A DNA stretch of 64,000 bases from Reyranella soli (GTDB taxonomy: Bacteria > Pseudomonadota > Alphaproteobacteria > Reyranellales > Reyranellaceae): NCBI RefSeq assembly GCF_007992495.1, contig NZ_BKAJ01000065.1, positions 1-64,000 on the forward strand, in the 5' to 3' direction. This document shows positions 1-8,302 of this stretch, in pieces (within the stretch, counting starts at the first letter, position 1; the number at the start of each line of letters is the position of its first letter). Below the pieces are notes generated by a model. The model was not told the DNA's origin and ran no database searches. It worked only from the letters and a program-made list of their open reading frames with translations. The position numbers were made by a program, and so were the translations under genes.

Positions 1-56
1 CGGCCCGGCCTGCAAAAAATAGTAGAAAATGCAGAAATTCACGAGTGAGGCGCCGC

Positions 57-70
57 CAGTGCATGCACTG
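57..70. promoter_or_regulatory. 14-bp perfect palindrome at window edge
   Basis: CAGTGCATGCACTG is a perfect inverted repeat in the 123-bp space downstream of the amidase stop codon. It could be an operator for a gene lying left of the window, or chance. An A-rich stretch precedes it. No partner gene is visible, so nothing further can be said. Confidence 0.2.
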
Positions 71-123
71 CGCATGCCGGCGCACATACGGTACCTTGCC
101 GTCAAAACCACTGTGACGGAACA

Positions 124-1563
124 CTAATCCCTGTAATTCGGCGGCACGGGACAAAGCGGCAGGAGCTTCTCCAGCGCCTTGGCGACGCCGAGCAGGCGTG
201 CGTCGCCCCAGCGCTTGCCGGTGAGCTGCAGGCCGATCGGCAGGCCCTCCTTGGAGAAGCCGCAGGGCAGCACGATCGACGGCTGGCCTGTCAGGTTGGC
301 GAGAAAGTTGTAGGCGGTGCCGGCGAAGAAATAGGGATGCGGCGTGCCGTCGACCACCAGCGGCTCGCTCTGCTTCTGCCGGATGAAGGCAGCATCGGGC
401 ATCACCGGCATCAGCCAGGCGTCGTAGTCGTCGAGGAAGGCCTCGCATTGCCGCACGATCCCGTCGCGGCGGTCGAGCACGGCCAGGAACTCGGCGATGT
501 CGAGCCGCGCCGTGCGGCCGACGGAGCGCGCGCTCGGATCCGACGCCGTCTCCATGCCGAAGGTGCGCTCACGCTCAGCCAACGGCTGCAGCGCGCGGAC
601 CTGGTACTGAAAGAGATCACACCAGTCGTCCCAGGCTTGGCGCCAATCGATGTCCGGCGCGGCGCGCTTCACCTTGGCGCCTGCCTTGGTCAGCAAGCGC
701 GCGGTCTGCTGCACCACCGCTGCGGTATCGGCCGAGACCGTCACCAAGGGATTGCTCTCGAGCACGGCGATGCGCAGCCCCTTGGGGGTCGTGGCCGGCG
801 CCGGTCCCAGCGGCACTGGCGGCGCTTCGGCCTCGTGGCCATCGGGGCCGGCGATGATGCGCAGCGCCATCTCGAGATCCTCGACCGAGCGCGCCAGGGG
901 ACCGAACACGCCCATCCACCGGACGGTGCGCGTCTGGCCGGGCAGGCCCGGCACATGGCCGCGGCCCGGCACGCGCCACTCCGTCGGCTTCAGCGAGAAG
1001 ATGCCGTTGTAGTGCGCGGGATTGCGAACGGAGCCGCCGATGTCGCTGCCCAGCTCGAGCGGCGACAGGCGTGCCGCGACGGCAACGGCGCCGCCGCCGG
1101 TCGAGCCACCGGCCGTGCGACGGTCGTCCCAGGCGTTCTTCGACGTGCCGAACAGCGGGCTGTCGGTCTGAAAGTCGGCGCACAGCTCGGGCACATTGGT
1201 CTTGCCCAGGATCACCGCTCCCGCCGCGCGCAGGCGGGCGACCAGGCTCGCATCCTCGGCCGCGACATTGTCCTTGAGCGGCGGGTGGCTGGACGTCGTG
1301 TGCAGCCCCGCGACGTCGAACGCTTCCTTGATGGTGATGGGCACGCCGTGCAAGGGGCCGAGCGGCTTCTTTCTAGCCTGTGCACGATCGGCGGCGCGCG
1401 CTGCCTTGAGCGCGCCGTCGCGGTCGACCACCACCAGGGCGTTGATCGGGCCGTTCAGCCGGTCGATGCGCTCCAGATGCGCCTGCGTCGCATCCACGGA
1501 GCTCAGGCGGCCGTTTCGTATGGCGCGGGCAAGCCGTGTCGCCGTCTCAAAGCACGGATTCAT
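124..1563 (-). CDS. amidase (amidase signature family)
   Basis: This 479-residue protein is an amidase-signature hydrolase that cleaves carboxamides to acid plus ammonia; the substrate cannot be told. The Ser-cisSer-Lys triad is visible: Lys79 in PITIKEAF, Ser154 in GGSTGGG and nucleophile Ser178 in GSDIGGSVRNP. Length fits the family (about 460-500). An ATG lies 24 nt upstream, but the start at 1563 is preferred because AAGGGGGA sits 5-7 nt before it and the MNPCFETATRLARAI opening is typical. No signal peptide is seen, so it should be cytoplasmic. It diverges from the SDR at 1645 across about 80 bp. Confidence is high for the family, low for the substrate. Confidence 0.9.
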   Translation of the reverse strand: MNPCFETATRLARAIRNGRLSSVDATQAHLERIDRLNGPINALVVVDRDGALKAARAADRAQARKKPLGPLHGVPITIKEAFDVAGLHTTSSHPPLKDNVAAEDASLVARLRAAGAVILGKTNVPELCADFQTDSPLFGTSKNAWDDRRTAGGSTGGGAVAVAARLSPLELGSDIGGSVRNPAHYNGIFSLKPTEWRVPGRGHVPGLPGQTRTVRWMGVFGPLARSVEDLEMALRIIAGPDGHEAEAPPVPLGPAPATTPKGLRIAVLESNPLVTVSADTAAVVQQTARLLTKAGAKVKRAAPDIDWRQAWDDWCDLFQYQVRALQPLAERERTFGMETASDPSARSVGRTARLDIAEFLAVLDRRDGIVRQCEAFLDDYDAWLMPVMPDAAFIRQKQSEPLVVDGTPHPYFFAGTAYNFLANLTGQPSIVLPCGFSKEGLPIGLQLTGKRWGDARLLGVAKALEKLLPLCPVPPNYRD

Positions 1564-1644
1564 GCATGTCCCCCTTGCAGGTCTCAAAGACTAGCCGCCC
1601 CTCCCGCACCCGGCTATAGAGCCCGAGGTATTCTCGGGGGCGTC

Positions 1645-2496
1645 ATGAGTTTGGCTCGCAAAACCTTGTTCGTGACCGGCGCCAGCCGGGGCATCGGACT
1701 TGCCATCGCGCTCGCCGCCGCGCGCGACGGCGCCAACGTCGCCATTGCTGCCAAGACGGTGAAGCCAGATCCCAGATTGCCCGGCACCATCTTCACCGCT
1801 GCCGAGGAGGTCGAGAAGGCGGGCGGCAAGGCGCTGCCGCTGGCTTGCGACATCCGCGACGAGCAGAGCGTGGAGAAGTCGGTGGCCGAGACCGTGGCCA
1901 GATTCGGAGGCATCGACATCCTGATCAACAATGCCAGCGCCATCAGCCTCACCGGCACGCTGGCGACGCAGATGAAGCGCTACGACCTGATGCACCAGAT
2001 CAACTCGCGCGGCACCTACATGGTCTCGCAGAAGTGCATCCCGCATCTGTTGAAGGCCGAGAACCCGCACGTCCTCAATCTCTCACCGCCGCTCGACTTC
2101 GACGTGAAGTGGTTCGCCAACCATTCGGCCTACACCCTCGCCAAGTTCAGCATGTCGGTCTACGCCTGGGCGATGGCCGAGGAGTTCAAGGGCAGGATCG
2201 CCTTCAACTGCCTGTGGCCGCGCACCGGCATCGCGACGGCGGCGATCCAGAACATCCTGGGCGGCGAGGACGGCATGAAGCGCTGCCGCAAGCCCGAGAT
2301 CATGGCCGACGCGGCCTATGTGATCCTCAACAAGCCGGCGAAGACCTGCACCGGCAACTTCTTCATCGACGACGAGGTCCTGGCCGCCGAGGGCGTCACC
2401 AACTTCGACAAATACGCCGTCTCGCCCGGCACGCCGCTGATGCCCGACTTCTTCGTGCCCGCCGAAGGCGCGCGCACGGTCGTCGGTCGGACGTAG
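1645..2496 (+). CDS. SDR family oxidoreductase, HSDL2-like
   Basis: A 283-aa short-chain dehydrogenase with the N-terminal nucleotide motif TGASRGIG, the LINNAS strand and a SAYTLAK active site, so the Tyr-x3-Lys pair is present. The NLSPP segment before the active site and the long insertion after the TGASRGIG strand resemble the hydroxysteroid dehydrogenase-like 2 (HSDL2) group, many of which are annotated as handling fatty or steroid acyl substrates. The frame stays open far upstream through the antisense of the amidase. The ATG at 1645 is chosen because it begins the Rossmann fold and follows a GGGGG ribosome site. The next gene starts 4 nt after its stop, so the two are co-transcribed. 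Confidence 0.88.
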   Translation: MSLARKTLFVTGASRGIGLAIALAAARDGANVAIAAKTVKPDPRLPGTIFTAAEEVEKAGGKALPLACDIRDEQSVEKSVAETVARFGGIDILINNASAISLTGTLATQMKRYDLMHQINSRGTYMVSQKCIPHLLKAENPHVLNLSPPLDFDVKWFANHSAYTLAKFSMSVYAWAMAEEFKGRIAFNCLWPRTGIATAAIQNILGGEDGMKRCRKPEIMADAAYVILNKPAKTCTGNFFIDDEVLAAEGVTNFDKYAVSPGTPLMPDFFVPAEGARTVVGRT

Positions 2497-2500
2497 GATC

Positions 2501-3220
2501 GTGGCGACGTTCCTCCTCATCCACGGCGCCTGCACCGGCGGCTGGATCTGGGAAAAGATGGTGCCGCTCCTGCAGGCCAACGGCCACAAGGTCTGCGCCC
2601 CCGACATGCCGGGCATGGGCAAGGACGACACGCCGCCCGCCAACGTCACCCTCGCCGACAACGTCGAGAAGGTCTCGCGCCTGCTCGACAAGATGGAGGA
2701 GCAGGTCGTGCTGGTCGGCCATTCGCTGGGCGGCATCACCATCAGTGCGGTCGCCGAGGCGCGGCGGCGCAAGCTCAAGGCGCTGGTCTATCTCTGCGCG
2801 CTGCTGCCGACCTCGGGCAAAACCGGCAGGGACATGACCTCGCTCGAGCCCGACACGATGTTCCGGCTGTCGCGTCAGGTCAGCCCCGACGGCCTCACCT
2901 ATACCTTCTCGCGCGACAAGCTGCCGACGCTGTTCTACGCCGACGTCTCGCCGGAGGACCGCTACACGGCGATGGAGCGGCTGAGGCCGCAGCCGATCTC
3001 GATCTCGACCACGCCGGTGACGCTGACCGAGGACCGCTTCGGCTCGGTGCCGCGCTGGTACATCGAGTGCACGCACGACAATGCCGTGCGCATCAAGCTG
3101 CAGCGCCTGATGGTGAAGATGACGCCGTCCAAGGTCATCACCATGGAATGCGGTCACTCGCCCTTCTTCAGCAACGCCGAGGAACTGGCCGAGCACCTCG
3201 AGGCGATTGCCAGGTCCTAG
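2501..3220 (+). CDS. alpha/beta hydrolase, methylesterase/hydroxynitrile-lyase type
   Basis: A 239-aa alpha/beta hydrolase of the small EstC / plant methylesterase type. The opening ATFLLIHGACTGGWIW gives the oxyanion HG motif. The nucleophile elbow is GHSLGG, the acid is probably the Asp of ECTHDNA, and the catalytic His is in MECGHSPFFSN. It starts with GTG at 2501, only 4 nt after the SDR stop, so translation is probably coupled. Members hydrolyse carboxylic esters or cleave cyanohydrins. With an SDR upstream, an ester- or ketone-degrading pair is plausible, but the substrate is unknown. Confidence 0.85.
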   Translation: MATFLLIHGACTGGWIWEKMVPLLQANGHKVCAPDMPGMGKDDTPPANVTLADNVEKVSRLLDKMEEQVVLVGHSLGGITISAVAEARRRKLKALVYLCALLPTSGKTGRDMTSLEPDTMFRLSRQVSPDGLTYTFSRDKLPTLFYADVSPEDRYTAMERLRPQPISISTTPVTLTEDRFGSVPRWYIECTHDNAVRIKLQRLMVKMTPSKVITMECGHSPFFSNAEELAEHLEAIARS

Positions 3221-3262
3221 GGCGTGAACTCATGAAGCGGAAATGACCGCTGACAGGGATAG

Positions 3263-3688
3263 TTAGTCGGCCGGGATGAAGCGGAGTGTCCCTGCTCGAC
3301 GCGTTGGCCTGCCGGTGTCGTTCGTGTGATTGACGCCATCCATGACAGGCACCTCAGAGAAATCGAATGGGCTTACCCCGTCCAGGCAAGCCACGTTTAC
3401 GGCATACAGATTCTGGTTAGATCGTCGTTGATGATGTGTGTATATCCCGCAGCGAGAACAGAAGAAGTGCTGCACTGATCCGGTATGGAAGCGATAGCTT
3501 GTCAACGCATCCTCGCCCTGCAGGACCTTGATCCCACCCATTTCTGCCATGACGACGACGGCGCCCCGCATCCGGCAGTAAGAGCAGGTGCAGCGGCGGA
3601 TCGAATCTAAGCCGTCGCTGAGCGTCGCCTCGAAACGCACCGCACCGCAATGGCACTGGCCAGCCCGAACGTTCGTGTCGCCCAACAT
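3263..3688 (-). CDS. GFA / CENP-V family zinc protein
   Basis: A 141-aa protein of the glutathione-dependent formaldehyde-activating enzyme (GFA) family. Zinc-ligand cysteines are visible as CHCGAVRF near residue 12, CTCSYC near residue 33 and CSRCGIYTH near residue 77. The family founder Gfa was proposed to conjugate formaldehyde with glutathione, but most members are uncharacterised. Base composition looks less GC-rich than the flanking genes, which hints at recent acquisition. It is convergent with the hydrolase at 2501. Confidence 0.85.
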   Translation of the reverse strand: MLGDTNVRAGQCHCGAVRFEATLSDGLDSIRRCTCSYCRMRGAVVVMAEMGGIKVLQGEDALTSYRFHTGSVQHFFCSRCGIYTHHQRRSNQNLYAVNVACLDGVSPFDFSEVPVMDGVNHTNDTGRPTRRAGTLRFIPAD

Positions 3689-3740
3689 GTTGCCTGTGTC
3701 TCCCGTTCAGACCACTTCTATGCCCGCTATCCGGCGGGGC

Positions 3741-4595
3741 TCAGTCGAAGAAGGCGAATGTCCGGGTCTCGATGCTCTCGCGTGGCCTGGGATTGGCCGG
3801 CGACGTCGGATCGTCGAACGCCGAGTGCAGCGAGAAGCGGGCGCGGCCGTCCTTCATCGAATCGTAGCACTTGATCAGCACGGCCTCCTCGCGCGTCATG
3901 CGCGGGAAGTAGTACCAGCGGTGGTCGGCGTTGTGGACGCCGATATAGATCTCGCCGGTACGATCGGCATAGACCAGGTCGCAGACTGCGAGGTCGCGCG
4001 GCGCGATGCTCTCGGAATCGACGAAGCCCAGCGGCGACATCTCGACCGGATCGTGGCTGATGTTGCGCCAGACGTTGATCTCGACGAAGCGCTTCTTCAG
4101 CCGCGCCTCGGCCTCGTCCGGCGGCAGCAGGTCGCGCACGCGCTGCGGGCCCGATTTCTCGGTGTAGTCGTTGTGCACGGAGCGCACCGGCGCGCGATGG
4201 CCACGCTCGACACCGCGATCGGCGGCGCGGATGGTGTGGTCGAACACCACGACTTTCGAAGCTCCTGTCTCGCGCTTGATCAGCGCCTCGACCTCGGGCT
4301 CCCACACGCGCTTGATCTCATCCTTGTCATAGAAGTCGCGCACCTTCGTCTCGTGCGGCGTCAGGATGAAGGCCTGACGGTCGAGCGACAGCCCTTTCAC
4401 GAGCCGCGCGTTCTGGATGCGCACCTTGAAGTCGCGATAGTTGCCCTCGCGCCGTGCCACGCCTGTGCCGATCGGCGGATTGTAGGTCACCGGCTTGATG
4501 CTGAGGTCGGCGAGATAGGGCACGTTGGCCTCGACCCAGGCGGCAAGCGGCGGGACGGCGGCGGCGGTCGACGGAGCGGTGTGGACAGACGGCAT
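3741..4595 (-). CDS. CmcJ/NvfI-like oxygenase (copy 1)
   Basis: A 284-aa member of the CmcJ / NvfI / AsaB-like family, a group of Fe(II)- and 2-oxoglutarate-linked oxygenases known from cephamycin hydroxylation (CmcJ), fungal endoperoxide formation (NvfI) and gibberellin-desaturase-like proteins. The VHNDYTEKSGPQRVRDLLP segment carries the HxD metal pair. Other family marks are INVWRNI, LAVCDLVYADRTGEIYIG, HRWYYFPRMTREEAVLIKCYDS and the terminal H-S-A-F-DDPTSP-N-P-RESIE block. The ATG at 4595 (GAGGA upstream) is preferred to one 75 nt earlier. A second copy lies at 38275-39114, and both have the same 17-bp element upstream. The substrate is unknown. Confidence 0.83.
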   Translation of the reverse strand: MPSVHTAPSTAAAVPPLAAWVEANVPYLADLSIKPVTYNPPIGTGVARREGNYRDFKVRIQNARLVKGLSLDRQAFILTPHETKVRDFYDKDEIKRVWEPEVEALIKRETGASKVVVFDHTIRAADRGVERGHRAPVRSVHNDYTEKSGPQRVRDLLPPDEAEARLKKRFVEINVWRNISHDPVEMSPLGFVDSESIAPRDLAVCDLVYADRTGEIYIGVHNADHRWYYFPRMTREEAVLIKCYDSMKDGRARFSLHSAFDDPTSPANPRPRESIETRTFAFFD

Positions 4596-4654
4596 GATGG
4601 GTCCTCGTCCCTGGAAGGTCGGGTGGGACCTTACGCCTTTCGAGTGTTCCGCCT

Positions 4655-4671
4655 CATGAAAAGACTTCATG
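4655..4671. promoter_or_regulatory. shared 17-bp near-palindrome upstream of CmcJ-like copy 1
   Basis: CATGAAAAGACTTCATG has 6-bp inverted arms (CATGAA/TTCATG) around 5 nt and lies 60-76 nt before the ATG of the CmcJ-like gene. Almost the same word, CATGAGGGGACTTCATG, lies 78-94 nt before the second CmcJ-like gene at 39192-39208. Conservation 34 kb apart, in the same orientation to both genes, suggests an operator. The cognate regulator is not known. Confidence 0.5.
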
Positions 4672-4674
4672 CGC

Positions 4675-4920
4675 TCAACGGTAAAGCTTGTCGATCAGCG
4701 CCGCTCCCAACCCGACCTTCTCGTAGTGGGCCTTGTACAGCGCGATGTACTGATGAACGTCGAAGTAGTCGTCAGGCTCCCCTTTGTCGTTCAGCCAGAC
4801 CAGCGGCCCTTTGACGATGAAAAAGACCCTCATCGGATCGGGATGGTCGTGGGCCACCAGCGTGTGGGCTTCGCCCGGCGACTCGTAGATGAGGTCGCCG
4901 GCGGTCGCGACCCAGTCCAA
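4675..4920 (-). pseudogene. 5'-truncated cupin (2,4'-dihydroxyacetophenone dioxygenase-like)
   Basis: This 81-codon reading frame matches the C-terminal half of the cupin family of 2,4'-dihydroxyacetophenone dioxygenase. It begins DWVATAGDLIYESPGEAHTL, continues through a VFFIVKGPLVWLN strand and ends HYEKVGLGAALIDKLYR, as full-length members of about 150-160 residues do. The N-terminal half, with the first cupin strands and metal ligands, is absent. The frame begins at the codon directly after the TGA of the iron alcohol dehydrogenase and in the same phase, with only a TTG available as start and no ribosome site. It is best read as a remnant left by a deletion joining it to the dehydrogenase gene, although a short expressed domain cannot be excluded. 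Confidence 0.6.
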
Positions 4921-6096
4921 TCAGGCGGCCAGCTCGAGAATTTCCATCACCTGGTCTGGTCCCTGGATGGGCCGCGGATTGTTGAGCACGGCACGGTCGT
5001 GCATCGACTTCTCGGCGATCTCGCGGAAGCGATCCTTGCCGACGCCGACGTCGGCCAACCGTCCAGGCAGGCCGAGCGACTTCACCAGGCCTGCCACAAG
5101 ATCGGCGGCCGGAACGTCGGGCTTGCCGAAGGCGTCGCTCACCCGGCTCTGGCGTTCGGCGTTGGCCGGCAGATTCCAGCGCAGCACCGAGGGCAGCATC
5201 ACGCACGAGGTGTGGCCGTGCGGCACGTGGCAGGCGGCGCCCAGCACATGGCCGATGCCGTGGCTCGCACCAGTTCCGACGCCCGAAGTGCCGGCGCCGA
5301 TCGACAGCCACATGCCGAACTGAAGGTCGAGCCGCGTCGGCATGTCGTCGGGCTTGGTCGCATGGGCGGGCAATGCCTTAGTCAAGAGCCGCAGCGCTTC
5401 GGTCGCCGTGCCCAATACGAAGGGATGCGCCTGCTGCGAGCACAGCCGCTCGACCGCATGGTCGACCGCCTTGATCCCTGTCGACAGCATCAGGTCCATC
5501 GGCGTGGCGAGCGTCGCCGCCGGATCGAGCACGATGACGCGCGGCACGATCAGGCGATGGCCGAAGCTCTCCTTGATGCCGTGTCGCGGGTCGCTGATGC
5601 CGGCGAAAGGATTGAACTCGGCCGCCGACAGCGTGGTCGGCACAGCGATCATGCGGACGGCATCGGCCGATGGCCTGATCGCCTCCGACGGCGGGGCGTG
5701 TCCCTCCTTCGGCCGGCCGGCGCGATAGAGGTCGAGTGCGTCGATCGTCATCGCGCCCTGCCACAGCGCGATCAGCATCACCTTGGTGGCGTCGATCACC
5801 GAGCCGCCGCCCACGGCGACGATCAGGTCGGCGCCGATCTCGCGGGCCAGCTTGGCGCCCTCGATGACGCAAGGCCGCGGCGAATGGGCGGTGATGCCGG
5901 AATAGACGCCGGCATAGCGGTCGCCGAGATCGCGGATGACGTCGGACAGCAACGCGCTCTGCGCCACCGACTTCGAGGTCGTGACGAAGACGCGCCTGGC
6001 GCCCAGGCGTTCGGCTTCGGCGCGCAGGGCGGGTCCTGCCGGCTTGCCGTAGACGACGCGTTCGATGTCCTGATGGCCGTGAATTCCGCTGAGCAT
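4921..6096 (-). CDS. iron-containing alcohol dehydrogenase / maleylacetate reductase-like
   Basis: A 391-aa group III (iron-type) alcohol dehydrogenase. The NAD(P) site is GGGSVIDATKV. The metal ligands are supplied by GIKAVDHAVER, GASHGIGHVLG and HVPHGHTSC, matching the Asp-His-His-His set of the family, and the closest character is maleylacetate reductase. The ATG at 6096 is chosen (GAAAGG upstream). The longer frame to 6198 only translates a dispersed repeat. The protein has a complete family-like C-terminus (QVMEILELAA), so it is not affected by the cupin remnant that follows. It diverges from the CoA transferase at 6244. Confidence 0.87.
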   Translation of the reverse strand: MLSGIHGHQDIERVVYGKPAGPALRAEAERLGARRVFVTTSKSVAQSALLSDVIRDLGDRYAGVYSGITAHSPRPCVIEGAKLAREIGADLIVAVGGGSVIDATKVMLIALWQGAMTIDALDLYRAGRPKEGHAPPSEAIRPSADAVRMIAVPTTLSAAEFNPFAGISDPRHGIKESFGHRLIVPRVIVLDPAATLATPMDLMLSTGIKAVDHAVERLCSQQAHPFVLGTATEALRLLTKALPAHATKPDDMPTRLDLQFGMWLSIGAGTSGVGTGASHGIGHVLGAACHVPHGHTSCVMLPSVLRWNLPANAERQSRVSDAFGKPDVPAADLVAGLVKSLGLPGRLADVGVGKDRFREIAEKSMHDRAVLNNPRPIQGPDQVMEILELAA

Positions 6097-6112
6097 GGGC
6101 AGCCTTTCATGC

Positions 6113-6172
6113 GGGAGCGCGGGCCTCCGGCCCGCATCATGAATCATGAGCGGGCCGGAGGCCCGCGCTCCC
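6113..6172. repeat. dispersed inverted repeat, family A copy 1
   Basis: Two perfect 23-nt arms (GGGAGCGCGGGCCTCCGGCCCGC and its complement, given here in two parts: GGGAGCGCGG then GCCTCCGGCCCGC) surround a 14-nt loop containing ATCATGA. It lies between the divergent dehydrogenase and CoA transferase genes. Other copies are at 15809, 24637, 29693 and 62405. Each can fold as a strong hairpin on either strand. Confidence 0.9.
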
Positions 6173-6243
6173 ATGACCGTATCGACGTCACGGCCCATGG
6201 TCTATAACCGCCGCTCTTCATGGAACCCGAGGAGTGGAACGAG

Positions 6244-7434
6244 ATGCCGGGGGCGTTGGAAGGCCTGAAAGTCGTCGATCTCTCGCGTGTGCTGGGTGGG
6301 CCGTACTGCGCCCAGATGCTGGCCGATCACGGCGCCGAGGTGATCAAGATCGAGCCGCCGCAGGGCGACGAGACCCGGCTGTGGGGCCCTCCGTTCGACC
6401 AGGAAGGCATCTCGGCCTACTTCGCCGGCATCAACCGCAACAAGCGCACTGTGGCGCTCGACCTGTCGAAGAAGGAAGGCCGCGAGGTCCTGGAAAAGCT
6501 GCTCGAGACGGCCGACGTGCTGATCGAGAATTTCAAGACCGGCACCATGGAGAAATGGGGCATCGGCTACGAGACCCTGTCGCAGAAGTTCCCGCGCCTG
6601 ATCCATGCCCGCGTCTCGGGCTTCGGCGCCGACGGCCCGCTGGGCGGCTTCCCGGGCTACGACGCCATGGTGCAGGCCTCGGCCGGCCTGGTCTCGGTCA
6701 ACGGTGCGCCCGAGGCGGGACCGGTGCGCATCGGCGTGCCGGTGGTCGATCTCTCGACCGGCATGAATGCCTGCATGGGCATCCTGATGGCGATGTATGA
6801 GCGCAATCGCTCGGGCAAGGGCCAGTTCGTCGACGCCACGCTCTACGACAGCGCCGTGGCGCTGCATCAGCCGCATGCGCCGAACTACTTCATGGCCGGA
6901 CTGAAACCCAAGCTCTACGGCAACAGCCACGGCAATCTCGCGCCCTACGCCAACTTCCCGACCAAGGGCCGCAACATCGTGATCGGCGCCGGCAATGACG
7001 GGCAGTTCCGCAAGCTGACGCAGATGCTGGGCAAGCCCGAACTGGCCGACGATCCGCGCTTCAAGACCAACAAGGACCGCGTCGCCCATCGCGATGAGCT
7101 CGAGGCCGAGCTTCGGGCGCTCACCAAGGATCGCAACGGCGAGGCATTCGCCAACGAGCTGATGCAGAACGGCGTGCCCTCCGGCGCGGTGATGGAAGTG
7201 CCCGACGTCATGGAGCATCCGCACACCAAGCACCGCAACATGGTCTGGGAGAAGGACGGCTGGCGCAACGTCGGCAACCCGGTGAAGCTGTCGCGCACGC
7301 CCGCGGCCGCGCGCAGCAAGCCCAGGACGTTCGGCGCCGACACGCGCAAGGTGCTGGGCGAAGTGGGCTACAGCGCAACCGAGATCGACAAGCTGCTGGC
7401 CACGGGCGTGGCCTTCACCGAGATCCGGAAGTAG
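6244..7434 (+). CDS. CaiB/BaiF family CoA transferase
   Basis: A 396-aa family III CoA transferase, which moves CoA between carboxylic acids through an aspartyl-CoA anhydride. Typical marks are GPYCAQMLADHGAEVIKIEP, INRNKRTVALDLSKKEG, LIENFKTGTMEKWGIGYE and the catalytic Asp in PGYDAMVQASAG. The ATG at 6244 is chosen with GAGGAG 9 nt upstream; an in-frame ATG at 6220 has no such site. The dienoyl-CoA reductase starts 2 nt after the stop, so the pair forms an acyl-CoA degradation operon. The acyl group is unknown. Confidence 0.92.
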   Translation: MPGALEGLKVVDLSRVLGGPYCAQMLADHGAEVIKIEPPQGDETRLWGPPFDQEGISAYFAGINRNKRTVALDLSKKEGREVLEKLLETADVLIENFKTGTMEKWGIGYETLSQKFPRLIHARVSGFGADGPLGGFPGYDAMVQASAGLVSVNGAPEAGPVRIGVPVVDLSTGMNACMGILMAMYERNRSGKGQFVDATLYDSAVALHQPHAPNYFMAGLKPKLYGNSHGNLAPYANFPTKGRNIVIGAGNDGQFRKLTQMLGKPELADDPRFKTNKDRVAHRDELEAELRALTKDRNGEAFANELMQNGVPSGAVMEVPDVMEHPHTKHRNMVWEKDGWRNVGNPVKLSRTPAAARSKPRTFGADTRKVLGEVGYSATEIDKLLATGVAFTEIRK

Positions 7435-7436
7435 CG

Positions 7437-8291
7437 ATGTTCCAGCCCGACCTGCTCAAGGACAAGCGCATCCTGGTGACCGGCGGCGGCACCGGTCTCG
7501 GGCGCTCGATGGCGCACCGCTATCTCGAGCTCGGCGCCAACGTCGTGATCTGCGGCCGGCGCGAGGATGTGCTGAAGCAGACGGCCGAGGAGCTGGCCAA
7601 GGAGACCGGCGGCGAGATCGAGACCGTAGGCTGCGACGTGCGCGTGCCCGATGCGGTCGAGGCCATGATGGACACGATCTGGGCCAAGCGTCCGCTCGAC
7701 ATCCTGGTCAACAACGCGGCCGGGCAGATCCTGGCGCAGACCCACAAGATGTCGACGCGCGCCATCGATGCGGTGCTGGGCATCGTGCTGCACGGCTCGG
7801 CCTACTGCACCGTCGCGGCGGGCCGGCGCTGGATCGACCAGGGGCTGCGCGATCGCGTGGTGATGTCGATCCTCACCGTGTCGTCGCTGACGGGCGCGCC
7901 CTTCACCGTGCCGTCGGCCATGGCGAAGGCCGGCGTCTTGGCCATGACCAAGAGCCTCGCCGTCGAATGGGGACCCAAGGGCATCCGCACCTGCGCGATC
8001 GTGCCCGGCCCCTTCCCGACCGAGGGCGCGTGGAGCCGCCTGATGCCCAAGGAACGCGGCGGCAACGAAGCGCTGGTCAAGACCATCCCGCTGCGCCGCG
8101 TCGGCGAGCACGAGGAACTGGCCAACCTCGCGGCTTTCCTGGTGAGCGACGGTGCCGCCTTCATCAACGGCGACGCCGTCGTGATCGACGGCGGCAAGAT
8201 GCTGCAATCGGGCGGCGGCGGCGCGAATACGCAGGCGATGATCGACTGGACCGACGAGCAGTGGGAAGCGATCCGGCCGAAGCGCAAGTAG
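7437..8291 (+). CDS. 2,4-dienoyl-CoA reductase-type SDR
   Basis: A 284-aa SDR close in pattern to the mitochondrial DECR1 type. It has TGGGTGLG, ILVNNAAG, then TVPSAMAKAGVLAMTKSLAVEWG, where the usual Tyr of the Tyr-x3-Lys motif is Ser, as in DECR1. The later PGPFPTEGAWSRL, ELANLAAFLVSD and a C-terminal DEQWEAI also match. The reaction in the family is NADPH-dependent reduction of 2,4-dienoyl-CoA to 3-enoyl-CoA during beta-oxidation of unsaturated acids. It follows the CoA transferase by 2 nt, which fits a CoA-ester substrate. Confidence 0.85.
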   Translation: MFQPDLLKDKRILVTGGGTGLGRSMAHRYLELGANVVICGRREDVLKQTAEELAKETGGEIETVGCDVRVPDAVEAMMDTIWAKRPLDILVNNAAGQILAQTHKMSTRAIDAVLGIVLHGSAYCTVAAGRRWIDQGLRDRVVMSILTVSSLTGAPFTVPSAMAKAGVLAMTKSLAVEWGPKGIRTCAIVPGPFPTEGAWSRLMPKERGGNEALVKTIPLRRVGEHEELANLAAFLVSDGAAFINGDAVVIDGGKMLQSGGGGANTQAMIDWTDEQWEAIRPKRK

Positions 8292-8302
8292 CTCTTGCCG
8301 GA

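Noticed and set aside
337..1644. Long plus-strand frame upstream of the SDR start at 1645
   Set aside because: It runs antisense through the amidase gene, has no homologous features and is rich in Arg and His. It is open only because of high GC.
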